From positions 106,669,001-106,733,000 of the forward strand of contig CM027380.1 of the NCBI GenBank assembly GCA_015680905.1: 64,000 nucleotides of DNA, given 5' to 3'. A program made the position numbers and the translations under genes. A model generated the notes under the pieces. It saw only the letters and a program-made list of their open reading frames with translations, had not been told where the DNA came from and did not search any database. Positions 41,016 through 52,047 of this stretch are shown here, piece after piece. Numbering within the stretch: position 1 is the stretch's first letter; each line of letters opens with the position of its first letter. The DNA is from Coptis chinensis. Its lineage: Eukaryota; Streptophyta; Magnoliopsida; Ranunculales; Ranunculaceae.

Positions 41016-43064
41016 ATGGCGATGTGGAGAAGAGCAGCATGTGTTGTTGGATTGTTGGGTCGCCCGCTGGTAACAAATTTTCCTTCTCTTTTCCATTCCA
41101 AGACTAGTTCTACTACTTCCTCTTTCTCCGATTTTGTACGGGAAAGATGTAAATCAGGGACACTTGGACTCGATGAGGCTTTATGTCTGTTTAATAAGTT
41201 GATTCAGATGAAACACTCGCCTTCCATTTTCCCTTTTAACCAATTACTAGGAGCACTTGTGAAGATGAAACACTTTTCTGTCGCTCTATCTATCTCCAAA
41301 AGGATGGATGCAGCTGGTATTCAACTTAATATTGTTACACTTTCTACACTAATCAATTGTTACTCCAATATGGGTCGGCTTGATTTCGGTTTTGCTATTC
41401 TCGCTAGTATTCTGAAACGCGGATTTGAACCTAGTGTTGTTACTTTGAACACCCTCCTTAAGGGGCTGTGTAAAGGGGGTAAAGTTGCCGAAGCTATAGA
41501 TCTTTTTACCCAAATGCTGGAAAACGGATATCCATGCAATGAAGTCAGTTATGGGACAGTAATGAATGGGATTTGCAAGTCTGTGAATTCTACTGCTGCT
41601 CTTCAATTCAAGAGGGCAATGGAAAAGAGAGAGTTTACTCCTGATGTTCATATATACAATATGCTTATCGACACCCTTTGTAAGGAGAATTTGGTGAACG
41701 AGGCATTGAATCTATTTCAGGAAATGACCTCCAGAAACCTTACACCTAATGTTATCACCTACAGCTCTTTGATTTGCGGGCTATGCGGATCTGGTCGATG
41801 GATAGATTCCATGCATTTATTGGACAAAATGTTGGCGCAGAATGTCACACCGGATGTCATAACCTTTAACATTTTGGTGGATGCATTTTGTAAAGAAGGC
41901 AGGGCAAACAAAGCTTTTGATTTGTTACAACAGATGTCTCAGAGAGGTTTAAAACCTGATGTTTTCACATTTAACTCTTTAATCAGGCACCTATGCACAT
42001 CAAATCAGTGGGAAGATGCCAAGAGGGTATTCAGCCAAATGTTATCTGAGAATGTCTCACCGGATGTTGTAACTTTTAACATCATGGTGGATTCTCTTTG
42101 CAAACAAGGTAGGATAAAGGAGGCTTTTGAGGTATTTCAAGAAATATATAAAAAAGGATTAAAGCCTACCGTTTTCACGTACAATGCTTTAATTGATGGT
42201 TTATACACTTCAGGGAAAGGGAAGGATGCAATAAGACTGTTCAATGAAATGACAGGTAGGGGAATCTTACCAAATGGACACACGTATGGTATTATAATTG
42301 ATGCTTGTTGCAAAGATGGGATGGTCGATGAAGCATTTGAACTATTCCAGACAGTGATTGAAAGAGGTGACGAGGCTAACACAGTCACATACAGTAGTTT
42401 GATGGATGGATATTGCTTGCAAGGGCGGATAACGGAGGCAAAATGTGTTTTCGATTTGATGGTCGCTAGAGGTCATGGTCCTAACGGAATCAGCTATAAC
42501 ATTTTGATCAATGGCTATTGCAAGGCTAGGAGGATGGACAAGGCAGTTCAAGTTTTCAAGGAGATGCAACTTAAGGGAGTCAAACCCAACACTATAACTT
42601 ATAGTACCCTGATAGATGGATTTTGCAAGAGTGGAGAAGTTTTGGTTGCAAAAGAGCTTCTGAAAGACATGAAAGCTTGTGGGGAAAAACCAAACCAGTT
42701 CACATATAGTTCATTAATGCATGGCCTCTTCAGAAATGGTTGTTCTGCTGAAGCAATGGAGCTGTTCCGTGTGATGGAAAATAATGGAATGAAAGCTAAT
42801 GTTCTGATTTACAACATCATCATTGATGGCATGTGCAAAGATGGTAAAATAAGTGAGGCCAAGGAAATCTTTCGTACCCTCTCAGCCAGGGATTTGCAGC
42901 TTATTAACACTAGGACATATAACGTAATGATTAGTGAATGTTTTAGAGAAGGGAATTCAAAGAAGCTCAAGATTTGTTTTATGAGATGCAAGAGAAGGGT
43001 TTTGCTGCAGATGATTTCATCGTTCAATATCATGGTCCAAGGATACCTAGACCAAAAAAAATGA
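41016..43064 (+). CDS. P-class PPR protein, RFL-like, C-terminus frameshifted
   Basis: The predicted protein is 682 aa from the ATG at 41016. A basic, Arg/Ser-rich N-terminus (MAMWRRAACVVGLL) suggests import into mitochondria. From residue ~60 on there are about 17 consecutive 35-residue P-type PPR motifs (e.g. PDVVTFNIMVDSLCKQGRIK, PNTITYSTLIDGFCKSGEVL) and no E, DYW or SMR domain, as in restorer-of-fertility-like proteins that bind organelle RNA. Within the last motif a base is lost near 42957 (frame leaves FKEAQDLFYEMQEKGF) and a compensating shift follows near 43020. An 8-A run at 43053-43060 then brings an early TGA. In the other frame homology continues (THKAKQFLNILLDKGFSPDA) to TAG at 43273-43275. 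The gene is therefore either freshly damaged or misread at homopolymers. Confidence 0.85.
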   Translation: MAMWRRAACVVGLLGRPLVTNFPSLFHSKTSSTTSSFSDFVRERCKSGTLGLDEALCLFNKLIQMKHSPSIFPFNQLLGALVKMKHFSVALSISKRMDAAGIQLNIVTLSTLINCYSNMGRLDFGFAILASILKRGFEPSVVTLNTLLKGLCKGGKVAEAIDLFTQMLENGYPCNEVSYGTVMNGICKSVNSTAALQFKRAMEKREFTPDVHIYNMLIDTLCKENLVNEALNLFQEMTSRNLTPNVITYSSLICGLCGSGRWIDSMHLLDKMLAQNVTPDVITFNILVDAFCKEGRANKAFDLLQQMSQRGLKPDVFTFNSLIRHLCTSNQWEDAKRVFSQMLSENVSPDVVTFNIMVDSLCKQGRIKEAFEVFQEIYKKGLKPTVFTYNALIDGLYTSGKGKDAIRLFNEMTGRGILPNGHTYGIIIDACCKDGMVDEAFELFQTVIERGDEANTVTYSSLMDGYCLQGRITEAKCVFDLMVARGHGPNGISYNILINGYCKARRMDKAVQVFKEMQLKGVKPNTITYSTLIDGFCKSGEVLVAKELLKDMKACGEKPNQFTYSSLMHGLFRNGCSAEAMELFRVMENNGMKANVLIYNIIIDGMCKDGKISEAKEIFRTLSARDLQLINTRTYNVMISECFREGNSKKLKICFMRCKRRVLLQMISSFNIMVQGYLDQKK

Positions 43065-43275
43065 TACCCACAAGGCAAAGCAATTTCTCAATATCCTGCT
43101 TGACAAGGGTTTCTCACCAGATGCAAAAACTAGTTCTCTTCTAGTAGACTTGTTTGTGGAAGGTGGACCAAATTCTAAAGAAATGGAGATGCTTCTCAAG
43201 CGCCTGCCAAAAGGTTGTGCTAAAGGTGATGTGCTCGATTTTACTATATGGCTAACTAGTTATTTCTTGAGATAG
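43065..43275 (+). pseudogene. Out-of-frame C-terminal end of the PPR gene
   Basis: After the early stop, the shifted frame reads THKAKQFLNILLDKGFSPDA, then LLVDLFVEGGPNSKEMEMLL and ends TSYFLR with TAG at 43273-43275. These are typical last motifs of RFL-type PPR proteins and show where the gene originally ended. Confidence 0.75.
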
Positions 43276-43537
43276 TGTGGCTAAGGTTAACTGGTATCTT
43301 CTCTTCTTTACTGTGATTTTTCATCTTATCATATCTGCTAAATGTTCTTTGATTTTGTTGATGAACTAAGTGAGTTGCTTGACTACCATTATAAACGAAG
43401 GACTCTCCTCTCGGATTTCCTAGTGTGATTTGTTAGACTTTTCAGAACTATTATATACCTCATACTATGCATTCGTTTGATACATTATTCTTATGTTTTC
43501 TAGTACTTGCTAGTCTTGTTTATAGTGTGATAGTTAA

Positions 43538-43912
43538 GGGGGGTGGTTATATGAACTCCACCTTATCGAGACTTGAAAATAACTCCCACCTCTAAAAGTG
43601 GAGTTACAAGATGAATTGAGGACTGATTTTTGGTGGAGATAGGCATCCCATAATGGAGAACACCCCCACCAAAAATCAGCTTATACAATATATTTAAACT
43701 TGTCAAACGTTTTTTCGGAATTAGGTCCATTAGATACCACAATGTTCTAAACAATTTTTGAAGGGGTTAGACATCTTCAAAACAGCTGTTATTTGTGAGG
43801 TTGATCTCTATTGTGTGGAGAACATTTCCACCAAAAATCAGCTTCTAATTCATAGTTTTGAGTGGTGAAGTTTTTTTGGAATCACTTAAGTGGAGTTCAT
43901 ATAACCGCCCCA
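43538..43912. mobile_element. Non-autonomous hAT-like element downstream of the PPR gene
   Basis: 375 bp. The left end GGGGGGTGGTTATATGAACT and the inverse of the right end TGGGGCGGTTATATGAACTC are terminal repeats extending through CCAC.TTA. Flanks ATAGTTAA (43530-43537) and TTAGTTAA (43913-43920) form an 8-bp duplication with one mismatch, as expected for hAT. No coding capacity. Confidence 0.75.
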
Positions 43913-44019
43913 TTAGTTAAAGTAGCATTTGGTTACTAAATATGTGAAAGTTCATTTGGTATGGTAGAGCCTATCATGAGAAACAATGCTGGGTTCCTTG
44001 TCCCTTTTGTGGTGCTTCT

Positions 44020-44262
44020 TAAGACAGGGAGGTGTCCTCATGTCTACTCATTTTGTTAATTGCGAAATTACATACATTCTTATTGTATCAGTTCTTTCCT
44101 ATTGACACACGACTATGTGAGCTTACTGCTTAGATACTTGATAGGGAGGTGTCCTGTGTCCCCATGTCTAAGCATTTTGTTCAGTGCAAAATCATATATG
44201 TTCTCATTTGAACTGTTCTTCCCTATTGACATGCGACTATGTGAGCTTTGGTACTTACAGAA
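44020..44262. repeat. Tandem duplication, ~125-bp unit
   Basis: GGGAGGTGTCCTCATGTCTA ... CTATTGACACACGACTATGT (about 44028-44120) recurs at about 44145-44250 (GGGAGGTGTCCTGTGTCCCC ... CTATTGACATGCGACTATGT). It lies in the 3' region of the PPR locus. Confidence 0.7.
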
Positions 44263-45567
44263 AATGCTTACATGCAATTTCAGGTGCCCAAGAGGAAGTT
44301 GTTGACTCGTGACATTTACTGCAGCTAAGTTTTATGGCCAAAAAGTCTTCAGCAACTTTAACATAAGAGGATCTGATAAAGCAATTTTATTGGGATCATT
44401 ATTTCTAACTTCTGTTCAGCATATATTGCATCCAGCATTGTTGACCATCTTTGAACGGTGTCCCTGCAACAAGGCAGTATGATGGAAAGATAAAAATACA
44501 CCCACAAGTAAAACTCTCATGGAGAGTGAGTTCGAACATCTTTCAATGGTCCTTTCCGAATTGGATAGTGTCCGACTTTGAACACCTGTTAAAACTCAAG
44601 TGTTGTTATAAACTTATAATCTGGATGCAAATAAAATTGTTGGGTTCCCTGCGATGCAGCTGTCTTTACAGAAATTGTTCATACACCAATGGTTGGCAGA
44701 AATCCGTATTACAAACTCGAGTGGCACTGTGGGAGACTTTACAGAAATTAGCTGTTGTGTTTCTTTAATCTGCCTCTCAATTCTCAATACCTCAAAAGCA
44801 TTTGCCTGCAATCAAGTATCCATCTATGCGCAACTGCCCCTTCTAGCGTGAAGAAGGATTCATGAGACTAAATATTAACGTAATACGAACACAAGCAGTT
44901 ATATAGGTGACATAAAACACCATTAAAATTGAAATAAGCCAAAACATAAAATTGGCTATAGACTCAGTAGTAATAGCTTTTTACTTCTTAACGCTCAATT
45001 CGGAGAAATCAGTTTGCATGAGAACTCAATCTTGGACACTTAAGTACCAAAACACCAAGTTAACTAACTAAAAGAACAATCAAATTATTCATCAGACATC
45101 ACAATCAGAACAATCAAATTATTCATCAGACATCACAATCAAACACAGAAAAAAAAAGAGAGGGGGATCACAAGTGCAGATCAGAAAAAAAAAAAAAAAT
45201 GTAAGATAACTAAAGAAACAATTGAAGAGAAACTAAGTAAATTAATACCAAGCTGGGTAAGAGCATAAGCAAGTCTTAGACATCTTTCAAGCATAAATAA
45301 CAGACACTCTATCTCTGTATACAATACCAGCTCTCTGTAAAAAGCTTATGGGTGATAATGGAACATAGTTTGCAGGGCATTGGAATAGACCCTCCATTGG
45401 TTTCTTCGAAGAGAAATGTATTACTTGTGTTCTTTGACTCGAAGTTTGATGTAGTCGTCTAATAACAGATAGAGACCGAGTTGGTCAGAACATTTTGAAC
45501 GTAAAATTTTGAGCAATATCAAGAGCAGTAGTGATGACTCTAGTGAGGTTCAGAAACAAACGTTTTC
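44263..45567. other. No gene firmly recognised
   Basis: A minus-strand stretch at 44700-44811 reads ANAFEVLRIERQIKETQQLI after an acceptor-like border and could be a single exon, but the family is unknown. A 25-bp direct repeat (AGAACAATCAAATTATTCAT) occurs at 45074 and 45108. Confidence 0.4.
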
Positions 45568-45572
45568 ATGTC

Positions 45573-46170
45573 TGTTGTGAATAATTAACTGCGGAAACAA
45601 CGTTATCCACACCAAACGGATCAATCCTACACAAAGATTGATCTTTCTCAATAGACAAGACTTCAACACCCTCCAAGCAATATCCCAACACTTCGCAATA
45701 TCAAATAACAAGTATATGAAATAAAACAATCAATGTAAAAAGAACAAACCACAAGACGAGATATATCGGTGGTTCGGCAATTTGCCTACTTCCACACTCG
45801 CGAGTTCCAAGCTTTACTAGATGTCCCGAGTAACGATTACAAGTCTCTCTCAATTCACTCACAAAGAATGAACACTCAACTCACAAAGAATTGTTCTCTT
45901 GTAATCACTCTCTTTCTTGGTTTTGGAAAAGTTAGGTTTTCCAAAACTGATTTTGTTTTATACCAAAAAAAAAAAAAAATCGCGATTCTTGTAGCGAGGC
46001 CCGCAAAAGACTGAAGGCGGGCGCTACTACTCGAAGAGCTGGCGCTTCGTATTTAAAGCCATGGCTGGCGCTTCTTTTGAGCTGCGCGTATAAAACACCG
46101 GAGTAGTGGTGAGCGAAGTCGCGCCACTCGGCGTGCGGCGGCTCGACCGTGAGAAACGTAATTTTCTACA
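45573..46170 (-). repeat. 3' LTR of Copia 2
   Basis: 598 bp, paired with 50414-51012. Differences are concentrated around CG-containing words, for example CGGTGGTTCGGCAAT here against CGGGTTCGCAAT there. Confidence 0.93.
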
Positions 46171-46564
46171 TTCTCCACCTCGGTGAGGTTTTAACACATA
46201 AAACCAAGCCGAACACATCCAAAGAAGATCACATCCAAGAAGAACACCTCCGAAGGAAGACTTCGCGGTCACCGCCTGGCGGCTATGCCCACACGGGGCT
46301 CTTTCAAACATGTAGGATTTGGAGCAAGTCCAAACGGTGTTGGAACTTAACTCCGGTGACAACTTTCGCCAAGATATCGCCAGGTTGTCATGGGTGTCTA
46401 CTTTCTCAAGTGCTACATCACCATCCTCAACGACATCCCGGATAAAGTGATATCGGACATCAATATGCTTGGTCCGACCATGATGAACTTGGTTCTTCGC
46501 CAAATGAATAACACTCGACTATCACAATACACGCAAAGAACACCGTTTCGCTTCAATACCCAAA

Positions 46565-49500
46565 TCATCTAGAAGACCTCGGCCATAGTGCCTCTTTCAC
46601 CGCCTCTGCCATCGCCATATACTCGCCCTCGGTAGTAGATAGAGCAATCAGAAGCTGTAGCATAGACCTCCAACTAACCGGTGCACCATGCATCATAAAC
46701 ACATAACCGGTGGTCGATGATCGTCGTCTATCTAGATCACCGCATAATCGGAATCCACAAACCCACCGACATAACAAGTGCCTCCACCATAAGCTAATCC
46801 CACATCCAAAGTACCCTTCAAGTACCTTAGTACCCATTTCATCGCCTCCCCAATCTTTGCTTCCCGGGATTAGCCATATACACGCTCCCACAACACTAAC
46901 GCCAGGAAATGTCCGGGCGCAGTGCACCATAGCATACATCAAACTACCCACGGCACTTGCATAAGGAACATGAGCCATATGCTTTTGTTCCTCCAATCAA
47001 CTAGGAGAAACTTAGGTGAAGCCTAAAATGCCCAAATAAAGGAGTAGAAACCGACTTTGCATTCTCCATTCCAAATCGAAATTACTTTCTGAATGTATTT
47101 CTTCCGAGATACAACTATCCGTCGCTTCTTCCTATCTCCTCACAATCTCCATGCCCAATCTTCTTGGCTCCACCTAAGTCTTTCATCTCAAACTTCGAGC
47201 TAAGTTGAGATTTCAACTTGTCTATCTCCACCATGCTTTTGGAAGCAATAAGCATGTCATCCACATAAAGCAGGAGATAGATGAAGTCATTACCACGAAG
47301 CCTTCTAAAGTAGACACAGCAGTCATACTTACTTCGGGTGTACTCATGTTGCATCATGAATGTGTCAAAGCGCTTGTACCATTGCATGGGCGATTGCTTT
47401 AACCCGTACAGTGACCGATTCAATTTGCATACATAATCTTCTTTCTCAGCAACGACAAACCCTTCAGGTTGTCTCATATAGATCTCTTCTTCCAAGTCCC
47501 CATGCAAGAAAGCAGTTTTCACATCAAGTTGCTCTAACTCCTAGTTGAAGTGAGCAACTAAACTTAATAACACACGAATGGACGTATGTTTGACCACCGG
47601 GAAAATACCTCATTGTAGTCAACTCCTTCCTTCCTGCGAAAAACCCTTTGCTACCACTCTTGCCTTGTACCCGATCTTTGATCCGGACTCGGGGAAGGAC
47701 CTCTTTCTTCAACACCCATTTATCGCCGATAGTCCTTTTGCCCTTTTTGGCAAATAAAACTAGGTCCCATGTGTGATTTTTATCAAGAGATTCCATCTCT
47801 CGCTTGCATAGCTACCAACCAATCTCAGAATGAGCATCTCTAACGGCTTCCTTGAAGCTATATCCGCTCATCATCTTCGATATTCGTGCATATGCCACTA
47901 AATCCACGACCATAGTGTTTCACGGCTTCCGTGCCCATACTTGTGCACTTTTTAACTTGTCTCTGTGGCCTGGGTCACCACTACAAGTTCATGGATGCTC
48001 TTGCTCTTCTTCCTGTTCTTTGTGTGGTTCCATGATTTGGTACCTCATCATGATCTAACCACCATCTGCAGCATCGCATAACTCAAGCTCGGTGAGTTTG
48101 AACTTCTATAGACTCACCATTACGCCCGCCTACTTCCGAACATCAAAGATAACACGGAAGTCTCATCAAAAGTAACATCTCTGGCGACCGGGAACTTGTG
48201 GGCTTCTAGACACCACAATCGTATCCCTTTTACCCCATTTGCGAAGCCTTCCAAGAATATGGCCTTCTTAGCTCTGGGATCTAGCTTGTCGTCCCTCACA
48301 TGGTAGTAAAGTCACGATCCAAACACTCGCAAGATACTATAATCACCGTTACCCCGACCACACCTCATAAGGTGTCCCGCAATCTATAGCCGGTATCGGT
48401 GACCTATTAGACAGTAACACGCCATGGACACCGTGATTCCGCCTAATAATCTTTGCCTAGACGGCATTAGACAATAAACATCTTGCTCTTTCAAGCAAAG
48501 TTCTATTCATCCTCTCTGCCATTCCATTCTGTTGTGGCGTGCCCCCCCGGTTAATCATTCAATTCCACTTGGGCCCGCGCAAGCATTTAACTCTTGGAAA
48601 GGTCCATAGGTATACTTTCGGTACCATTGTCGGACCGTAATGTCTTTACCTTCCTATCTGTGCGATTCTCAACCCTTGCCTTCCACTTCTTAAATGTCTC
48701 AAACACTTCATCTTTCGATTTCATCATATACACCCACACATAGCGAGTATGATCATCAATGAATGAGACATAATAGCGGTTACCTCCCTTTGAAGCCACC
48801 CCGGAGGTCCCCAAACATCCGTATGCACATAATCAAGGATGCCATTGTCGTGGTGCTTGCTTGACTTGAACTTGACTCTGCCTTTGCTTCCCATGGATAC
48901 GCAATGCTCACGGAACCCCATACTTGGCTTCTTCAAGTTCTTCAAGAACCCTCGCTTTGCACAACTCGGTCAAACCCTTTTCACTCATATGCCCTAAACG
49001 CGTATGCCACATCTTAGTGCACTTTCGAATCATTACTACATGCACCCCATCGCTACATCGCCTATCACCGCACTACCAATCGAGTATACAAGGTTCCATA
49101 TTTTTGACCCTTCATAACAACTAAAGAGCCATTAACAATATTTAGGACTCCACCTTCGCCCACAAACTTGTGGCCTTTGGAATCCAAGGTACCAAGAGAA
49201 ATAAGACTTTTCTTTAGCTCAGGAACATGTCTCACATCAGTTAGAGTCCTCACTACACCATCATACATCTTGACCCATATAGTTCCAATTCCTACCGTCT
49301 TACAAGCAACGTCATTACCCATTAAAACAGAACCACCATCAATGCTCTCATAAGAAGTAAACCACTTTCTATTCGGGCACATATGATAGGAACATCCGGA
49401 ATCAAGAATCCACCTCTCGGTCATATAGTCTTGTGTGGACACACAAAGACCAACTCATCCTCTTGAGCTCGAAGCATAATTTGCCTCAAATTTTGCCTTA

Positions 49501-50284
49501 CCTTTCTTCCTCCCATCTCTCTTGTTCTCTTTCTTGGTGGGGGACAATTACTTGCGTAATGTCCTTTTTCATTGCAATTGTAAAGATCGCGTACATGTTT
49601 TAAAGGCTTCTTTGACTTGGACCTAGAATTATCATTACTTGAATAATTCTCGTTGACGAAGTTTCCTCTTGCCACTAGCCCCCGACTTGCATCAATGCTA
49701 TTCTCTACACGTGTCTTCTTCATTAACTCATAAGAAAGAAGAGCACTCAACTTTGTCAAGATCGGCGACTTCTCTCGCTCATGAATGTAGTCATTAGATG
49801 CTCATAGCTTTCGGCAAGGAGAATATTAAACATGCCGCTTGATCCTCATCATCCATCTTCATACCAACATTCAAATAATCCGCTAGACGCCGACGGAACT
49901 CACTCACGTGCTCTTGCATCGTTGAACCATCGACCATCATGTACCGATAAAGACGCTTCTTAAGGTACATCTTGTTCGCCATGCTCTTGGTCATATACAT
50001 AGACTCTAGTTTGAGCCAAATACCGGCAAATGTATTTTCTCCCATCACACTATACATGACCTCATTAGCAAGACATAACCGGATTGATGAACAAGCCCGA
50101 AGATCGAACCCTCTTCCCAATCATCATTACTCATACTTTCGCCTTTAGATTTAATCCCCTTCAAAGCCTTGTGCAAACCTTGTTGGATGAGGATGTCCTT
50201 TACTTGGACTTGCCAAATCCCAAAGTTATTCTTCCCATTAAACTTCTCTACTTCAAACCTTGCGTTTGACATCTTGGGAGCCAT
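46565..50284 (-). pseudogene. Copia 2 gag-pol polyprotein, heavily frameshifted
   Basis: It begins with the ATG at 50284 (MAPKMSNARFEVEKFNGKNN). Gag continues in another frame (49794-50120). The zinc knuckle CNEKGHYASNC lies at ~49570, the protease motif [12 protein letters not shown] at ~49410, and the integrase core at 48587-48945 (YVHTDVWGPPG, RYYVSFIDDHTRYVWVY, LRSDNGTE). Reverse transcriptase follows at 47115-47796 (MKTAFLHGDLEEEIYMRQPE, LYGLKQSPMQWYKRFD, LLYVDDMLIAS), and RNase H at 46565-46996 (STTGYVFM, VSWRSMLQ, STTEGEYMA). At least eight frame changes separate these. Many are one- or two-base losses, so no functional protein is expected as the sequence stands. Confidence 0.9.
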
Positions 50285-50399
50285 CTTTCAAGTTACACAC
50301 AATAACCCAAAAGAAACAGTTTCACCTCGGAATTTAATCGAACACCTTGTCTACACAAATTTTTAGTACTAAACTCAAAATCCTAGGTCGTATACCTAC

Positions 50400-50411
50400 G
50401 CTCCGATACCA
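50400..50411 (-). promoter_or_regulatory. Primer-binding site of Copia 2
   Basis: TGGTATCGGAGC on the minus strand, complementary to the 3' end of initiator-Met tRNA with one difference. It contrasts with the atypical site of Copia 1. Confidence 0.85.
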
Positions 50412-50413
50412 AT

Positions 50414-51012
50414 TGTTGTGAATAATTAATCTGGAAAACAACGCGTTACCCACACCAAACGGATCAATCCTACACAAAGATTGATCTTTCTCAATAGACA
50501 AGACTTCAACACCCTCCAAGCAATATCCCAACACTTCTCAATATCAAATAACAAGTATATGAAATAAAACAATCAATGTAAAAGAAGAACAAACCACAAG
50601 AAGATATATATCGGGTTCGCAATTTGCCTACTTCCACATCAAGGAGTTCCAAGCTTTACTAGATGTCCGAGAACCGATTACAAGTCTCTCTCAATTCACT
50701 CACAAAGAATGAACACTCAACTCACAAAGAATTGTTCTCTTGTAATCACTCTTTTCTTGGTTTTGGAAAAGTTAGGTTTTCCAAAAAACTGATTTTGTTT
50801 TTATACCAAAAAAAAAACAAAAAAATCGCGGTTTCTTGTAATGAGGCCCGCAAAAAGACTCGAAGGGCTGGGCGCCGCTTCTCTGGCCTTGGTTAAAAGC
50901 CATGGCGCCATGGCTTGGCTTTTTTTGCGCTGGCTTAAAACATCTGAGTAGTGAGCGAAGTCGCTTCTTTCTCTGGCCGCTGGCGGCCGTGAGAAACAGA
51001 ATTTTCTCTACA
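50414..51012 (-). repeat. 5' LTR of Copia 2
   Basis: 599 bp; see 45573-46170. Confidence 0.93.
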
Positions 51013-51017
51013 ATGTC

Positions 51018-51572
51018 CATATCATCCTTTTGCTTATCCAGGGACGAGGTTGAGTTTGTTCTTAAACTCTTGTGATTGCAAATTTACAGTCGTAACTCGT
51101 AATTGCTGGAAATTACAGTTTACAAACGAACAGATCAAATGACGTAAAATAGAACGCTCTGAATCCCAAAAACAAACAACAAAGAAGTTGTGGCTGGAGA
51201 AATAGTACTCAAAGGTTAAAACTGCTGGATTGTAAAAACCTTTCAATTAATTATGTTACTGACGATCAATGTTACTCACAGAGCATCTATTGCTCTTAAT
51301 AATAATAATAATAATAATAATAAATTAGTGTTCAACATAACTGGCGATCAATAAAAAAAATTGGGAGCAAGAAGATCATTCATCTCAGTGATCAACCACT
51401 GTTAAAAATAAATAACACAGGTTATTTTTAACATATACTGACGACAAAAAATCTCAATACTGATTGAAATCATGGTTTCAACTTTGAACTCGAAATTCAG
51501 TAAAATATTGGGAAAAGTTACATCGGCCATATTTTTCAATATACCACCGACATGTTGTCTGACAAAAAAACG
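51018..51572. other. Spacer with (AAT)n microsatellite
   Basis: About nine AAT units at 51296-51323. No gene recognised. Confidence 0.6.
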
Positions 51573-52047
51573 TGATTGTACGTAGAATGCCAGAAATGAT
51601 ATCCTCCGATTCTCGCATTCTAAGTACAATCACCCTCTTGACGGCAGTCTCAACATCATGGCAGGCGACAGGAGTAGGGCTACTGGATTTGCCTTCTTCT
51701 CCACTACCAGCTTCTCATTCCCCACATTGCCTGCTGAAGCACCTTGCTCAAAGATTGTATGATCACCCCCGACATTCCCTAACCATCAAGTCATGATAAC
51801 AATAGTAACTTACAAGTGAGACAAAACACAAACACACTACAGTACTACACATTAATCTATGTTTAGAGTTGGCCAAGGAACCCATATCAACCACTCTTAC
51901 TGTACACTGCCACTAGAAGATTTCTACATCTTTTTTTCATCAGAAAATTTAAAAATTATGGTAGGTACCTCCTGGCATCACTCCAGTGCCACCAGCAATA
52001 CCAGCTGCAGTATTTGACACCAGATTGCCATAGAGATTCGGAGTGAC
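51573..52047 (-). pseudogene. NAD-dependent isocitrate dehydrogenase fragment (3' exons)
   Basis: Exon A (about 51970-52047, minus) reads VTPNLYGNLVSNTAAGIAGG and TGVMPGG after a TTTTGCAG acceptor and ends at a GT donor. Exon B (about 51573-51780) reads IFEQGASAGNVGNEKLVVEK and KANPVALLLSPAMMLR. It then lacks about a dozen residues and resumes with ETAVKRVI. These match the C-terminal part of mitochondrial NAD-isocitrate dehydrogenase (regulatory subunit type) of the TCA cycle. Upstream exons with the catalytic residues were not found, the small deletion shifts the frame, and no normal C-terminus follows. This is a truncated, intron-bearing genomic copy. Confidence 0.82.

Larger units (their letters stand above)
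45573..51012 (-). mobile_element. Copia LTR retrotransposon 2, full length, minus strand
   Basis: 5,440 bp. LTRs at 45573-46170 and 50414-51012 start TGTTGTGAATAATTAA and end TCTACA. The target duplication ATGTC is perfect (45568-45572 and 51013-51017). The primer-binding site (50400-50411) reads TGGTATCGGAGC on the minus strand, one base from the initiator-Met tRNA complement, two bases inside the 5' LTR. A polypurine tract GAGGTGGAGAA abuts the other LTR. Domains are in Copia order but heavily frameshifted. Confidence 0.93.

Noticed and set aside
41349-43078. Several minus-strand frames opposite the PPR gene
   Set aside because: Shadow frames of the repetitive PPR motif DNA; no family signature of their own.
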